57,148 nt of DNA, from contig DATKVT010000198.1 of assembly GCA_035529935.1 (NCBI GenBank), forward strand, positions 1 to 57,148, in the 5' to 3' direction. Within the stretch, counting starts at the first letter, position 1; each line of letters opens with the position of its first letter. Positions 25,862-35,556 of the stretch are shown one piece after another. Origin of the DNA: Williamwhitmania sp. (GTDB taxonomy: Bacteria > Bacteroidota > Bacteroidia > Bacteroidales > Williamwhitmaniaceae). The translations under genes were made by a program, and so were the position numbers. The notes beneath the pieces are model-generated. The model was not told where the DNA came from and ran no database searches. It saw nothing but the letters and a program-made list of their open reading frames with translations.

Positions 25862-26356
25862 TCAATAGTCCTTGCGAACTACCAAACAGTCGGCCATAAT
25901 GTCGTGCAACGCTTGTTTCTTTTCAGTGAAGCCGGCCATGATAAATCCTACATAGAGAATCATTTTAGAAATTATCTTTCCAAAGAAACGGCCAGTGGCC
26001 CGAGCAAAGGTAATGCGGTTTCCTTGCATGTCGGTAACCTTAATGCCAACCGCCATTTTCCCCAAGGTTCCCTGTGGGGTTGATGATTCCATTATGGCGT
26101 AGTATAGCCATCCAATGGTGAGGAATATAAGAACCAAGAGAAGGATTGATCCTGCAACAACGCTAATTATTCCAATTACTTTGGTGGTAGTTTCGGGCTG
26201 TTGAGAGGCTGCAATTATTCCGCCAACCATAGTGAGAATTATGGGCAATGCAATAATTCCACCTGCCAGCTGTAATATAAAAGAATCGATGATGAATGCG
26301 GCTAGTCGTAACCAGAAGCCTGCGTAACGGGGAGTGGGTTCTTCAATAACTTCCAT
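25862..26356 (-). CDS. RDD family membrane protein
   Basis: A 164-residue inner-membrane protein with three hydrophobic segments. PRYAGFWLRLAAFIIDSFIL carries the Arg-Asp pair, and the GTLGKMAVGIKVTDMQGNRITFARATGRF segment in the middle is the usual RDD continuation. The biochemical function of RDD proteins is not established; some have been linked to Na+/H+ transport. It lies between the alaS terminator and the ChaN convergent terminator, so it is transcribed alone. Confidence 0.9.
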   Translation of the reverse strand: MEVIEEPTPRYAGFWLRLAAFIIDSFILQLAGGIIALPIILTMVGGIIAASQQPETTTKVIGIISVVAGSILLLVLIFLTIGWLYYAIMESSTPQGTLGKMAVGIKVTDMQGNRITFARATGRFFGKIISKMILYVGFIMAGFTEKKQALHDIMADCLVVRKDY

Positions 26357-26403
26357 GGCCTTTTAGTGTTAAAATTAAAAACCTAAGTTACACCATTTAA
26401 TAG

Positions 26404-26432
26404 AAAAACGCAGGTGGTAAGCCTGCGTTTTT
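26404..26432 (-). terminator. Intrinsic terminator after alaS
   Basis: A perfect 11-bp stem (26404-26414 with 26422-26432) has A/T runs at its base. It lies between the alaS stop and the RDD start. Confidence 0.85.
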
Positions 26433-26467
26433 CATAATTATTTTCAGAAAGCGATTTTTAAATAAAC

Positions 26468-29089
26468 TTAAGCCTTGGAAGTAATGAGTTCAACGGCTTT
26501 GTTAATTGACGCTTGCAGCCCAGCAGCATTCTTGCCACCAGCAGTGGCAAAGAAGGGTTGACCACCTCCACCGCCATGAATTTCTTTGGCTGCCTCGCGA
26601 ATAATGTTAGCCGCGTTATGCGATTTTTTTACCAATTCGTCACCGAACATGATGGTAAGCGATGGTTTGTCGCCCAACACGCTGCCTACAACAAAGGCAA
26701 TATTGGCAATTTCACCACGTAGCTGGTAGGCTAAATCTTTAACTGCGTCTGGCGAAAGGTTCAGTGCGGCAGTAATTAGGGTTATTCCATTGATCTCTTT
26801 GGCGTTGTTTTTAAGCTCACTTTTAAGAACAGACAACTTTTCCTTTAAGTAGGCCTCAATTTCTTTCTCCAGCCTTCTGTTTTCGTCCATCAACTTTTGA
26901 ATGCCATGTGCCAGATTGCCAGTGATGTTCAGCGTGGCTTTTGCCTCCTTTAGCTGGCTGAGTGATTCGTTGACAAATTGCTCAGCTTTGTCTGCTGTGA
27001 TGGCCTCAATTCGGCGGATACCTGCAGAAATAGCACCTTCGCTCACAATTTTTAAAAGTCCAATTTGACCGGTGGCTGGAACGTGAGTTCCACCGCAAAG
27101 TTCAATGGATGTGCCAAACTGAATTACCCGAACGCTATCGCCATATTTTTCGCCAAAAAGCGCCATTGCACCCAACTTTTGAGCTTCAGCCATAGGTAGG
27201 TTTCTGCGCTCAACCAAGCTGTGGTTTGCTCTTATTTTTGTGTTGACGATTTTTTCTACTCTTGCAAATTCCTCTTCCGACATTTTTTGGTAATGGGAGA
27301 AGTCGAATCGGAGATAGTCGGCATTTACCAGTGAGCCTTTCTGCTCAACATGGGTTCCCAAAACCTCGCGGAGTGCCTCGTGCAGCAGGTGAGTGGCTGA
27401 ATGGTTGTTTGCAGTGAGTCTACGCTTATTGATATCCACATGTGCCTGAAAGTTGGACGCCGGATCGGCTGGCAGCTTTGCCGTGATGTGCACAGTTAGA
27501 TTGTTCTCCTTTTGAGTGTCGAGTATATCAATGCGTTCTGTTTCCGACTCAATAAAGCCGCCATCTCCAGCCTGACCTCCCGATTCTGCATAGAAGGGAG
27601 TCTTGTTGAAAACCAGTTGGTAGAGTGTTTTGGTCTTTGTTTTAACAGTTCTGTACCGGCAAATTCTAACGTCAGTTTCGGTAAAGTCGTATCCTACAAA
27701 TTCCACCTTTTCAAGTTTACGCAACTCTACCCAGTCGTCGGTTTCGGTGGCCGCCGCCGCACGGCTCCGCTCTTTTTGAACCTCCATGGCCTTGTTGAAA
27801 CCATCACGATCTACCGTTAACCCCTTTTCTCTTAAGATGAGTTCGGTAAGGTCTAGCGGGAAACCAAATGTGTCATAAAGTTCAAAGGCGCTTTGACCTT
27901 CCAGTTCATTCGCATGCTTTTTGCGCGCTGTTTCAATGTGCTGGTCGAGCAGCCGAATTCCTGTTTCCAGTGTCCGAAGAAACGATGCCTCCTCTTCTAC
28001 TATAACCTTCTCAATCAGCTGCTGCTGCGACTTCAATTCAGGGTAGGCGTCACCCATCTGATTTACCAGGGTGGCTACCAGCTTGTATATGGTTGGGTCC
28101 GAAAATCCGAGAAAGGTGTAGCCGTAGCGGACAGCCCTTCGAAGGATGCGCCGAATAACATAGCCCGCTTTTACGTTGGAAGGTAGCTGACCATCAGAAA
28201 TGGAGAAGCTAATTGCTCTAAGGTGGTCCGCAATAACTCGCATGGCCACGTCGCACTGCTGGTCTGCACCGTATGTTTTTCCAGCTAGGGCGGCAATGTG
28301 CTGGATTAGTGGTTGAAAAACGTCAGTGTCGTAGTTGCTCTGCTTGCCTTGAATTGCCATGCAAAGGCGCTCGAACCCCATGCCGGTATCCACATGTTGA
28401 GCGGGAAGCAATTCCAACTCTCCACTGGCCTTACGGTTAAACTGCATGAACACGAGGTTCCAAATTTCTATCACCAGAGGGTTGCTTGTATTTACCAACT
28501 TTTCACCGGGAACTTTTGCTCTTTCCGCTTCGGGTCGGAGGTCGATGTGCACCTCGCTGCAGGGACCACAAGGACCTGTATCCCCCATTTCCCAGAAGTT
28601 GTCTTTTTTGGAACCCCATATAATATGGTTATCTGGAAGATATTGCTTCCAGTAGTAGAGGGCTTCATTATCCGGATCAATCTTCTCTTCGGTATTACCT
28701 TCAAATACAGTTGCGTAAAGGCGATCCTCTGGTAAATGAACAACCTTTACCAGAAACTCCCACGCCCAGTCGATGGCCTCCCTTTTAAAGTAATCGCCAA
28801 ACGACCAGTTGCCAAGCATTTCAAACATGGTGTGGTGATAGGTATCGTGCCCTACCTCCTCCAGATCGTTGTGCTTTCCCGAAACGCGCAAACACTTCTG
28901 AGAGTCTGCAATTCGCTTGGATGCTGGTTCCGATATATTGAGGAAAATGTCCTTAAACTGGTTCATCCCTGCATTAGTGAACATTAGCGTGGGATCGTTT
29001 TTTACCACCATTGGAGCAGAGGGCACAATCTGGTGCCGTTTGCTTTTGAAAAACTCCAAGAAGGTAGTCCGAACTTGGTTCGAATTCAT
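26468..29089 (-). CDS. alaS: Alanyl-tRNA synthetase
   Basis: Charges tRNA-Ala with alanine. The 873 residues match full-length bacterial AlaS. Order: class II catalytic core (about 1-240, with the motif 1 to 2 region [14 protein letters not shown] and [13 protein letters not shown]), tRNA-recognition region (with RRAVRYGY), editing domain with zinc-binding [13 protein letters not shown] and CGGTHV, then C-terminal coiled coil and a GGGGGQ glycine-rich end. No frameshift is visible. It has its own terminator and is divergent from the M23 peptidase operon; the 146-base gap between them must hold both promoters. Confidence 0.97.
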   Translation of the reverse strand: MNSNQVRTTFLEFFKSKRHQIVPSAPMVVKNDPTLMFTNAGMNQFKDIFLNISEPASKRIADSQKCLRVSGKHNDLEEVGHDTYHHTMFEMLGNWSFGDYFKREAIDWAWEFLVKVVHLPEDRLYATVFEGNTEEKIDPDNEALYYWKQYLPDNHIIWGSKKDNFWEMGDTGPCGPCSEVHIDLRPEAERAKVPGEKLVNTSNPLVIEIWNLVFMQFNRKASGELELLPAQHVDTGMGFERLCMAIQGKQSNYDTDVFQPLIQHIAALAGKTYGADQQCDVAMRVIADHLRAISFSISDGQLPSNVKAGYVIRRILRRAVRYGYTFLGFSDPTIYKLVATLVNQMGDAYPELKSQQQLIEKVIVEEEASFLRTLETGIRLLDQHIETARKKHANELEGQSAFELYDTFGFPLDLTELILREKGLTVDRDGFNKAMEVQKERSRAAAATETDDWVELRKLEKVEFVGYDFTETDVRICRYRTVKTKTKTLYQLVFNKTPFYAESGGQAGDGGFIESETERIDILDTQKENNLTVHITAKLPADPASNFQAHVDINKRRLTANNHSATHLLHEALREVLGTHVEQKGSLVNADYLRFDFSHYQKMSEEEFARVEKIVNTKIRANHSLVERRNLPMAEAQKLGAMALFGEKYGDSVRVIQFGTSIELCGGTHVPATGQIGLLKIVSEGAISAGIRRIEAITADKAEQFVNESLSQLKEAKATLNITGNLAHGIQKLMDENRRLEKEIEAYLKEKLSVLKSELKNNAKEINGITLITAALNLSPDAVKDLAYQLRGEIANIAFVVGSVLGDKPSLTIMFGDELVKKSHNAANIIREAAKEIHGGGGGQPFFATAGGKNAAGLQASINKAVELITSKA

Positions 29090-29235
29090 AAAATTCTATA
29101 TTTTAACGTTTTATTTAGCCCTACTTTACACTTTAAATGCAATATTTTGATGAAAAGAGGTTGTAAAATTAATTTATTTCGTCTAGTTTTGAAGCGCTAT
29201 TATAACTTTATCCTAAAAATTAGGTATTTATAGGC

Positions 29236-30207
29236 ATGGCAAAACATCATTACAGATTTAATCCACACACCCTCAGTTTTGACTTAATTGCCACAACGTT
29301 AAGGCATAAGTTATTACGTGGTTTAGGTTACCTAGTGGGTGGCTTCATTATCGCTTCCAGCTTTAGTCTTGTATTTTCCTACTTCTTCGATACGCCACGA
29401 ACCTTATCCTTAAAAAGAGATCGAGCCGATGTTCTAGTAAAGTATGATTTGCTGGAGAAGCGATTCGATGATGCAAAAAAAGTACTTGTGGACATGGCCC
29501 AGAGGGATAACAATATTTATCGCAGTATTTTTGAGGCTGATACCATACCGTCATCAATACGGGAGGCTGGATTTGGAGGAGTTGATCGTTATGGATCATT
29601 CTCAAATTTGAAGCATGGAGAGGTAATCATTAAAGCTTCTCTTGACCTTGATGAGATCACCCGTCAGGCATTCATTCAAAGTAAGTCGTTTGACGACGTT
29701 ATTAAAATGGCAAAGCAAAAGGAGCTAATGGCTGAAAATATGCCGGTTATAGAACCTCTTTCGCAGCGTTCCAACGTTAGAATTACCGCTCCCTTTGGCT
29801 TCCGTCAGGACCCTTTTAAAGCTTCGATAGAGTATCACGAAGGGGTTGACTTGGCTGCACCCGAAGGGACTGCCGTCTATGCATCAGGCAATGGCGTTAT
29901 TGAACTCACCAATTCCTCTGATCATGGCTATGGTAATCAGATTATTATAGATCATGGATTTGGTTATAAAACTCGGTATGCTCACCTCAAGTTAATAAAA
30001 GTAAGAATTGGGCAGCACGTGAAGCGTGGTGAGGAAATTGCACTCCTTGGTAATACGGGTCGAAGCACTGGCCCGCATCTTCATTACGAGGTCATTTACC
30101 ACAACAAGCCAGTTAATCCGCTTAACTATTTTGGCGATATAGATCAAGCCGAGTTCGATAAAATAGTAGACAGAGCCGATCTAACCTCTGGCGTTGGTCA
30201 AGATTAA
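29236..30207 (+). CDS. M23 family peptidase, membrane anchored (first of tandem pair)
   Basis: A 323-residue envelope protein expected to cut peptidoglycan cross-links, or act as a non-catalytic LytM factor. One N-terminal transmembrane helix (about 35-53, FIIASSFSLVFSYFF) is followed by a short coiled-coil-like region and the M23 domain. Zinc-site residues look intact: HEGVD near 201 and PHLHYE near 280, with QIIIDHGFGYKTRYAHL between. Only 10 bases separate it from a closely similar paralogue. It is first of a five-gene plus-strand run. Confidence 0.9.
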   Translation: MAKHHYRFNPHTLSFDLIATTLRHKLLRGLGYLVGGFIIASSFSLVFSYFFDTPRTLSLKRDRADVLVKYDLLEKRFDDAKKVLVDMAQRDNNIYRSIFEADTIPSSIREAGFGGVDRYGSFSNLKHGEVIIKASLDLDEITRQAFIQSKSFDDVIKMAKQKELMAENMPVIEPLSQRSNVRITAPFGFRQDPFKASIEYHEGVDLAAPEGTAVYASGNGVIELTNSSDHGYGNQIIIDHGFGYKTRYAHLKLIKVRIGQHVKRGEEIALLGNTGRSTGPHLHYEVIYHNKPVNPLNYFGDIDQAEFDKIVDRADLTSGVGQD

Positions 30208-30217
30208 TTATTTGTAG

Positions 30218-31189
30218 ATGGGTAAAGGTAAGTATCACTTTAATCCGGATTCTCTAAGCTTTGACAAGGTTAGGTTAAGCCTTCGTAACAAAATTACAAA
30301 GGGTGCAACCTATTTTTTTGCCAGTGCCGTAATTGCCATTGTTTATTATATTGGGTATTCCTTCTTTTTTGATACACCAGTTGAGCGCGGGTTGAAGAGG
30401 GAGAATGCGCAGCTATACAATCAGTTTGATACGCTTTCCAAAAGGTTCGATCAGGTGGAAAAGGTTATTACTGACCTTGAGCAACGCGATGAAAATATTT
30501 ACCGAACTATATTTGAGGCTGAACCCATTCCGTTATCTGTTCGGACCGCTGGAATGGGGGGTGTTGCTCGATATGACGAGCTGGAGACTATGTCAAACCC
30601 TAAAATTGTAATAGAATCTTTCAAAACGTTAGAAAAACTAAGCAATCGAGTAAAAGTACAGAGTCGGTCGCTCGAACAATTAACCGAGCTGGCTAAGCGT
30701 AAGGAGGAAATGATGCAATGCCTCCCTGCTATACAGCCTATTAGAAATACCGATCTCAGGCGCGTCGCTTCACCCTTTGGTATGCGGATTCACCCCTTTT
30801 ATAAAGTGTTGAAAATGCATACTGGTATGGATTTCACTGCTGCTACAGGAACTGATGTTTTTGCTACAGGAGATGGTACAGTCACTAGGGTTGAGCAATC
30901 CCAACGTGGGTTTGGGAACGTGGTGGAAATCGATCATGGTTTTGGCTATAAAACGCTCTATGCGCATCTAAGTGCCTTCAATGTTCGTCAGGGTCAGCAT
31001 GTGAAACGTGGCGATGTTATTGGTAAGGTTGGGAATTCGGGGATGTCAATGGCTCCTCACTTGCACTATGAGGTATGGAAAAATAATTCTCCGATAAATC
31101 CTATTAATTTTTACTTCAACGACCTTACCCCAGCCGAGTATGATAGGTTAATAGAGTTAGCTGCAAATAGTGGACAATCCTTAGATTAG
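30218..31189 (+). CDS. M23 family peptidase, membrane anchored (second of tandem pair)
   Basis: Same length and layout as the preceding gene: N-terminal FNPDSLSFD, a transmembrane helix (about 32-50), DTLSKRFDQVEKVI coiled-coil-like region and an M23 domain with HTGMD near 201 and APHLHYE near 280, so zinc ligands are kept. Identity is spread over the full length, pointing to duplication. The two may work as a heterodimer or have split roles at growth sites; this is inference. The MerR gene starts 8 bases later. Confidence 0.9.
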   Translation: MGKGKYHFNPDSLSFDKVRLSLRNKITKGATYFFASAVIAIVYYIGYSFFFDTPVERGLKRENAQLYNQFDTLSKRFDQVEKVITDLEQRDENIYRTIFEAEPIPLSVRTAGMGGVARYDELETMSNPKIVIESFKTLEKLSNRVKVQSRSLEQLTELAKRKEEMMQCLPAIQPIRNTDLRRVASPFGMRIHPFYKVLKMHTGMDFTAATGTDVFATGDGTVTRVEQSQRGFGNVVEIDHGFGYKTLYAHLSAFNVRQGQHVKRGDVIGKVGNSGMSMAPHLHYEVWKNNSPINPINFYFNDLTPAEYDRLIELAANSGQSLD

Positions 31190-31197
31190 CATAAGCC

Positions 31198-31533
31198 ATG
31201 CCCTATAAAGAAAAAAAGGTAGAGAAACTTTACTACACCATTGGTGAAGTGGCCAGTATGTTCGATGTTAACACTTCCCTTATCCGGTTTTGGGAGAAGT
31301 CATTCGACATTATTAAACCCAAAAAGAACAAAAAGGGCAATCGCCTCTTCACAAAAGATGATATTGAAAACTTCCATCTTATCTACTATCTAGTAAAGGA
31401 GCAGGGAATGACTTTGCAGGGCGCTCAAAAGCGTATTAAAGAGAACCGAGAGGGCACGGTTAACACCTTCGATATCGTAAAGTCGCTTACTGAGATTAAG
31501 GAAATGCTGCTCGAGGTAAAAGAGTTACTTTAA
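31198..31533 (+). CDS. MerR-family transcriptional regulator (short)
   Basis: A 111-residue regulator. The MerR winged helix is clear: YYTIGEVASMFDVNTSLIRFWEK, then IKPKKNKKGNRLFTKDDIEN as wing, and LIYYLVKEQGMTLQGAQKRI. Only about 35 residues follow, with no ligand domain of the metal or drug type, so it may sense nothing directly or act as a constitutive DNA-binding factor. Located inside the run between M23 and Nif3 genes (gaps of 8 and 10 bases). Its targets are not known. Confidence 0.9.
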   Translation: MPYKEKKVEKLYYTIGEVASMFDVNTSLIRFWEKSFDIIKPKKNKKGNRLFTKDDIENFHLIYYLVKEQGMTLQGAQKRIKENREGTVNTFDIVKSLTEIKEMLLEVKELL

Positions 31534-31543
31534 ACAGGTTAAA

Positions 31544-32647
31544 ATGGAAAGTTCCACAGTTGCCGAATTGGCCAGCTGCATTGAGAAATTTGCCCCTTTG
31601 CGGCTTCAAGAGTCCTACGATAACTCAGGACTTCAAGTTGGCTCTCGATCAATGGTGGTTAATTCTGTTTTGCTTACGGTGGACATCACCCTTGAAGTTC
31701 TCGAGGAGGCAATTGCCAAAAAAGTGAATATGATTATTGCCCACCATCCCGTTATTTTTACTGGCCTTAAGCGAATTACTGGTGAAAGTGAGGTGGAGGA
31801 AATCGTATATAAGGCCGTTAAGCACAACATTGCCCTTTATGCTTCACACACAAACCTTGACAGTGCTGCCGGAGGGGTGAGCCATAAAATGGCTGAAAAA
31901 ATTGGGCTAACGGAAATCTCTGTATTGGAACCAGCTGAATCAAAATTGGTCAAGATAGTTGTATACGTGCCTGTTATTTTTGTTGAAAAGGTTAGGGCTG
32001 CGATGTTTGAGGCAGGAGCAGGCAGTATTGGAAACTACGATTCTTGCAGCTTTACTTCCCGCGGTGAAGGAACTTTTCGAGCAGGCGAAAACGCAAACCC
32101 ATTTGTGGGAAATGTTGGGCAAAGGCACGTTGAGCAGGAAGTCAGGCTTGAGTTAGTATGCCCTGAATATCTAGTTCAGAATGTAATATCAGCCATGTTG
32201 GTTGTGCATCCATACGAAGAGGTGGCATACGATATCTATTCACTTGAAAATAAGGATACTCGTGTAGGACTGGGCGTGATAGGTAGTTTACCACAAGCGA
32301 TTCCACCTGCGGAATTTCTTCAGTTGGTTAAAAAAGTATTTGGTGCTGAATGTTTGCGCTACACCAGCCCTGTTAAGCATAGCATTCAGCGAGTTGCCCT
32401 TTGTGGAGGTAGTGGTTTTTCGTTGCTTCCCAAAGCCATAGCAGCGAAGGCCGATGCCTACATTACTGCTGATATTAAGTATCACAATTTTTTTGATGCC
32501 AGGGGTAAGCTGCTGCTCGTGGATATTGGGCATTTTGAGAGTGAACAATTTTCTTTGGAAATAATTTCTAGCCTTTTAAAGAAAAAATTCGCTAATTTTG
32601 CCGTTTATATTGCAGAAAAAAATTCAAACCCGATAAATTATTTATAG
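31544..32647 (+). CDS. Nif3-like dinuclear metal-centre protein
   Basis: A 367-residue Nif3/YbgI-family protein, which forms a toroidal hexamer with a two-metal site. Metal ligands are visible in MIIAHHPVIF (HH), YASHTNLD and, in the C-terminal part, VDIGHFESEQ. The central insertion (about 125-230) is the PII-like or CutA-like domain found in the longer form of the family. The function is not settled; GTP cyclohydrolase relatedness has been proposed. It is followed after 5 bases by the zinc-ribbon gene, and this pair is commonly adjacent in bacteria. Confidence 0.92.
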   Translation: MESSTVAELASCIEKFAPLRLQESYDNSGLQVGSRSMVVNSVLLTVDITLEVLEEAIAKKVNMIIAHHPVIFTGLKRITGESEVEEIVYKAVKHNIALYASHTNLDSAAGGVSHKMAEKIGLTEISVLEPAESKLVKIVVYVPVIFVEKVRAAMFEAGAGSIGNYDSCSFTSRGEGTFRAGENANPFVGNVGQRHVEQEVRLELVCPEYLVQNVISAMLVVHPYEEVAYDIYSLENKDTRVGLGVIGSLPQAIPPAEFLQLVKKVFGAECLRYTSPVKHSIQRVALCGGSGFSLLPKAIAAKADAYITADIKYHNFFDARGKLLLVDIGHFESEQFSLEIISSLLKKKFANFAVYIAEKNSNPINYL

Positions 32648-32652
32648 GCCGT

Positions 32653-33426
32653 ATGGTGACAGACAAAGGTAAGGTTGCTGAATCCAATGAACTTTCGGTT
32701 TCCGACAAGCTCAAAGCATTATATGATCTTCAGATCATCGATTCACAAATCGATAGGATCAAGCTGCTAAGGGGAGAACTTCCTCTTGAGGTGCAGGATT
32801 TGGAAGACGAAATTGAGGGTCTTGAGACCAGAATAAAAAACTTGGACCAGGAGGTGACAACGCTTGACACCTCTGTTACCAAAAAACACCAGGAAATTGC
32901 CAACTCTCAGGAACTTATTAAGAAGTATGAGGAGCAGCAAAAACACGTTAGGAATAATCGTGAGTTTGACTCTTTGAATAAGGAGATAGAGTTCCAAAAT
33001 CTGGAGATTGAACTTTGTGAAAAGCGAATTCGAGAGTTTACTATTCAATCTAAGGACAAGCGTAAGTTAATGGAGGATTCTCAAGCGCTCCTGGACGAAC
33101 GGAGGATTGACCTTACGAATAAGCAAAACGAACTCAATGAGATTGTTTCCGAGACTCAAAAGGAGGAAGACTCCCTTGGCGAACGGTCGGAAGCATGTCA
33201 GCGCTTAATTGAGCCAAGATTGCTAACTGCGTATAAGCGCCTTCGTACCAACGCAAGAAACGGGTTGGCTGTAGTAACAGTAAAGCGCGATGCATGTGGT
33301 GGCTGCTTCAACAAAATTCCACCTCAACGTCAGATGGATATTCGTCTTGGCAAAAAGGTTATCGTTTGCGAATACTGTGGTCGCGTGTTGGTTGATGATT
33401 CCATAACCGGTGAAGACGCATACTAG
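32653..33426 (+). CDS. Coiled-coil protein with C4-type zinc ribbon
   Basis: A 257-residue protein: a long helical coiled coil (about 15-185) and a C-terminal C4 zinc ribbon CGGCFNKI...CEYCGRVL. This is the CT398-like family, often next to Nif3 genes; structural work on relatives suggests contact with RNA polymerase sigma-54 or secretion components, so the role is open. It is the last gene of the five-gene unit and ends at a strong convergent terminator. Confidence 0.88.
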   Translation: MVTDKGKVAESNELSVSDKLKALYDLQIIDSQIDRIKLLRGELPLEVQDLEDEIEGLETRIKNLDQEVTTLDTSVTKKHQEIANSQELIKKYEEQQKHVRNNREFDSLNKEIEFQNLEIELCEKRIREFTIQSKDKRKLMEDSQALLDERRIDLTNKQNELNEIVSETQKEEDSLGERSEACQRLIEPRLLTAYKRLRTNARNGLAVVTVKRDACGGCFNKIPPQRQMDIRLGKKVIVCEYCGRVLVDDSITGEDAY

Positions 33427-33440
33427 CCTACCGCATAAAG

Positions 33441-33480
33441 CACAAAAAAAGGGAATTCAAACGAATTCCCTTTTTTTGTG
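33441..33480. terminator. Strong convergent bidirectional terminator
   Basis: A perfect 18-bp stem (33441-33458 with 33463-33480), 4-base loop AAAC and A/T runs on both sides separate the zinc-ribbon operon from the LemA/TPM operon. Confidence 0.92.
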
Positions 33481-33496
33481 CTTACAATAGTGTTGA

Positions 33497-34288
33497 CTAC
33501 CAGCTTCCACCAGCGCCACCGCCGCCAAAGCTGCCGCCGCCACCGCCTGAGAATCCGCCACCAAATCCACCTCCACCTCCGCCGAAACTACCGCTTCCAG
33601 AACTGAAGTTTCCAAAGCTGCTGGCTCCCAGTAACATCCAGAATGGTAGTGAGCTGCCTCGCGAGGAGAAAGTCTTTCCACTGCTGCCACCCCGCCGTCC
33701 GAGAAGAAGCATAAAAATGAGTAGGCCAAAGAATAGAATGGCACCAAATGCACCACCTGATTTGCTCTTCTTTTCACCTTTGTAGAGTCCCGACGCAAGG
33801 GCGATAATGGTATTTGTACCTTGGTCGATTCCCTCGTAGTATTTTCCCTCCCTAAAGGCAGGGAGAATTTGTTGCTCAATAATTCTTCTCGACATGGCAT
33901 CGGTAATCACCCCCTCCATGCCGTAGCCCGTGGCAATAAATACTTGACCTTTTCCTTCCTCGTTTTTTGGCTTTATGAGCAGCAGAATTCCATTGTCTTT
34001 TCCCTTCTGACCGATACCCCACTTCTGACCCATTAAAGCAGAATATTCTGCTATATCCTGACCATCAAGTGTATTCACGGTAACCACGTATATCTGAGTT
34101 GAGGTAGTATCGTGGTAGTTACGCAGCTTACCCTCCAGCGCATTTTGCTCTTGAGCGTTCAGCAAACCTGTAAAGTCGTTCAGCAGCCTTGGAGGCGACA
34201 TTGGATCTGGAATTTGCTGTGCAAAAGATGTATGTATGCCTCCCAAAACGAGAATGAAAAGCAATCCAAGAATTTTTAGTTTTCTCAT
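33497..34288 (-). CDS. TPM domain protein (YgcG-like), exported, glycine-rich tail
   Basis: A 263-residue protein from ATG 34288 (MRKLKILGLLFILVL): signal peptide ending SFAQ, a TPM domain (about 30-165, with DFTGLLNAQEQNALEGKL and GKDNGILLLIKP), one transmembrane helix (about 185-205) and a glycine/serine-rich tail ending GGAGGSW. The upstream ATG at 34375 would run 77 bases into the preceding TPM gene and is rejected. TPM proteins are linked to photosystem repair in plants; in bacteria the role with LemA is unclear. It is last of the lemA-TPM-TPM unit. Confidence 0.85.
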   Translation of the reverse strand: MRKLKILGLLFILVLGGIHTSFAQQIPDPMSPPRLLNDFTGLLNAQEQNALEGKLRNYHDTTSTQIYVVTVNTLDGQDIAEYSALMGQKWGIGQKGKDNGILLLIKPKNEEGKGQVFIATGYGMEGVITDAMSRRIIEQQILPAFREGKYYEGIDQGTNTIIALASGLYKGEKKSKSGGAFGAILFFGLLIFMLLLGRRGGSSGKTFSSRGSSLPFWMLLGASSFGNFSSGSGSFGGGGGGFGGGFSGGGGGSFGGGGAGGSW

Positions 34289-34298
34289 CGTTTTGGTT

Positions 34299-34733
34299 TT
34301 AAGAAAATGAAATATCGTCGGGAAGTTCATTGACGTCATCCTGCTGGTAAGGGAAGTGAACCTTGAGCTGCTCACCTGCCTTTAGAATTCCACCAACAAG
34401 CCCCTCGGTAAGCTGACCGTCTTTAAATGCCTCGGCCATCTCCAGCTTTATTGCATCCCAAAAATGGGTACCCGTTTTGGCGTTAATTCCGGCATCGCCA
34501 AGAATGGCAAACTTGCGGTGCTCAAGCGCGAGGTAGAATAGTACCCCGTTGCGCAGCTCCGTTTTGTGCATTTTTAGTTTGGCAAAAACCGTTGCAGCCC
34601 TGTCCAGCACCTCACCCTTGCACCTATTTTCGATGTGCACCCGTACTTCTCCAGACGAATCCTTTTCAGCGTGCTTAATGGCTTCCACTATCCGTTGCTG
34701 ATCTTCCTGCGAAAAGAAGTTCTTTGCTTTCAT
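34299..34733 (-). CDS. TPM domain protein (short)
   Basis: A 144-residue TPM-fold protein lacking signal peptide and glycine tail: FFSQEDQQRIVEAIKHAEKDSSGEVRVHIE, then LRNGVLFYLALEHRKFAILGDAGINAKTG, the usual end of the domain. It starts 3 bases after lemA. The pairing of LemA with one long exported and one short TPM protein recurs in Bacteroidota; the job is unknown, and membrane-envelope maintenance is only an inference. Confidence 0.87.
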   Translation of the reverse strand: MKAKNFFSQEDQQRIVEAIKHAEKDSSGEVRVHIENRCKGEVLDRAATVFAKLKMHKTELRNGVLFYLALEHRKFAILGDAGINAKTGTHFWDAIKLEMAEAFKDGQLTEGLVGGILKAGEQLKVHFPYQQDDVNELPDDISFS

Positions 34734-34736
34734 GGC

Positions 34737-35327
34737 TTAGAATTGAACCTTAGGTGGTTGGGCAGCTGTCTTGTCGGCTTCAAAGTATGCTTTCTCCTCA
34801 AATCCAAACGATCTGGCAAAAAACAGATTCGGGAAGCGTTTTATGTAAGTGTTGTAGATTCGAGCAGCATCATTAAAATTACGACGCTCTACTGCAATTC
34901 TGTTTTCGGTACCTTCGAGTTGCGATTGTAAATCAAGAAAACTTTGGTTTGCCTTTAGGTCGGGATACCGCTCTACGGTAACCATTAGGCGTGAAAGTGC
35001 ACCGCTAAGTTCTCCCTGCGCTTGCTGGAATTGCTGCATCGATTGTGCATTCAATTTGGAGGGGTCAATGGTAACTTGCGTAGCCTTTGCCCTAGCCTCA
35101 ATTACTGCAGTAAGCGTGCTCTTCTCAAAATCGGCATATCCCTTTACCGTGTTTACAAGATTTGGTATTAGGTCCATTCTTCGCTGATATTGATTTTCCA
35201 CATCAGACCATGCCTTGCTTACAGACTCGTTGTAGGTAACCATTTGGTTGTAACCATTCTTAACCCACATAAAGAGTATGATTACCAATAATCCAATTGC
35301 GGCCAGAATAATCCAAGATTTTTTCAT
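34737..35327 (-). CDS. lemA: LemA family protein
   Basis: A 196-residue protein with an N-terminal transmembrane helix (about 5-22) and the long helical LemA domain: VTYNESVSKAWSDVENQYQRR, LIPNLVNTVKGYA, YPDLKANQSFLDLQSQLEG and the RNFNDAARIYNTYIKRFP signature. It is expected to be anchored in the inner membrane with the helical bundle outside. The molecular function of LemA is not known. It is first of the unit lemA-TPM-TPM; the 229-base gap to the divergent hutU contains no exact promoter consensus on this strand. Confidence 0.93.
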   Translation of the reverse strand: MKKSWIILAAIGLLVIILFMWVKNGYNQMVTYNESVSKAWSDVENQYQRRMDLIPNLVNTVKGYADFEKSTLTAVIEARAKATQVTIDPSKLNAQSMQQFQQAQGELSGALSRLMVTVERYPDLKANQSFLDLQSQLEGTENRIAVERRNFNDAARIYNTYIKRFPNLFFARSFGFEEKAYFEADKTAAQPPKVQF

Positions 35328-35513
35328 GTCAACGTTATTTTCGTTTATATCATTTTTACTTTACCTCGCAATGTGCTTACCACAACGCTCTGGTAAATGC
35401 AACGCTCCGGTTTTGTAGTGGAGGTTGTTATGGAGCTAAGGTATCAAAAAGTATGCAATTATTTTTGCACCCGTTCTTAATGCCGTAGTGGCTGAAATTT
35501 TGGCCATTTGTTT

Positions 35514-35521
35514 TAACTTTG
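35514..35521 (+). promoter_or_regulatory. Candidate -7 element of hutU
   Basis: TAACTTTG fits TAnnTTTG and lies 35 bases before the hutU ATG. No good -33 element is seen. Confidence 0.35.
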
Positions 35522-35556
35522 CTCCTCCAAGAGCATAAATTTAAATCGATTTCGAC

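Noticed and set aside
33457..33900. A 147-residue minus-strand frame rich in Ala/Val/Glu
   Set aside because: It is a shifted reading of the glycine-rich tail of the TPM gene and the adjacent terminator; no domain, and it overlaps a well-supported gene.
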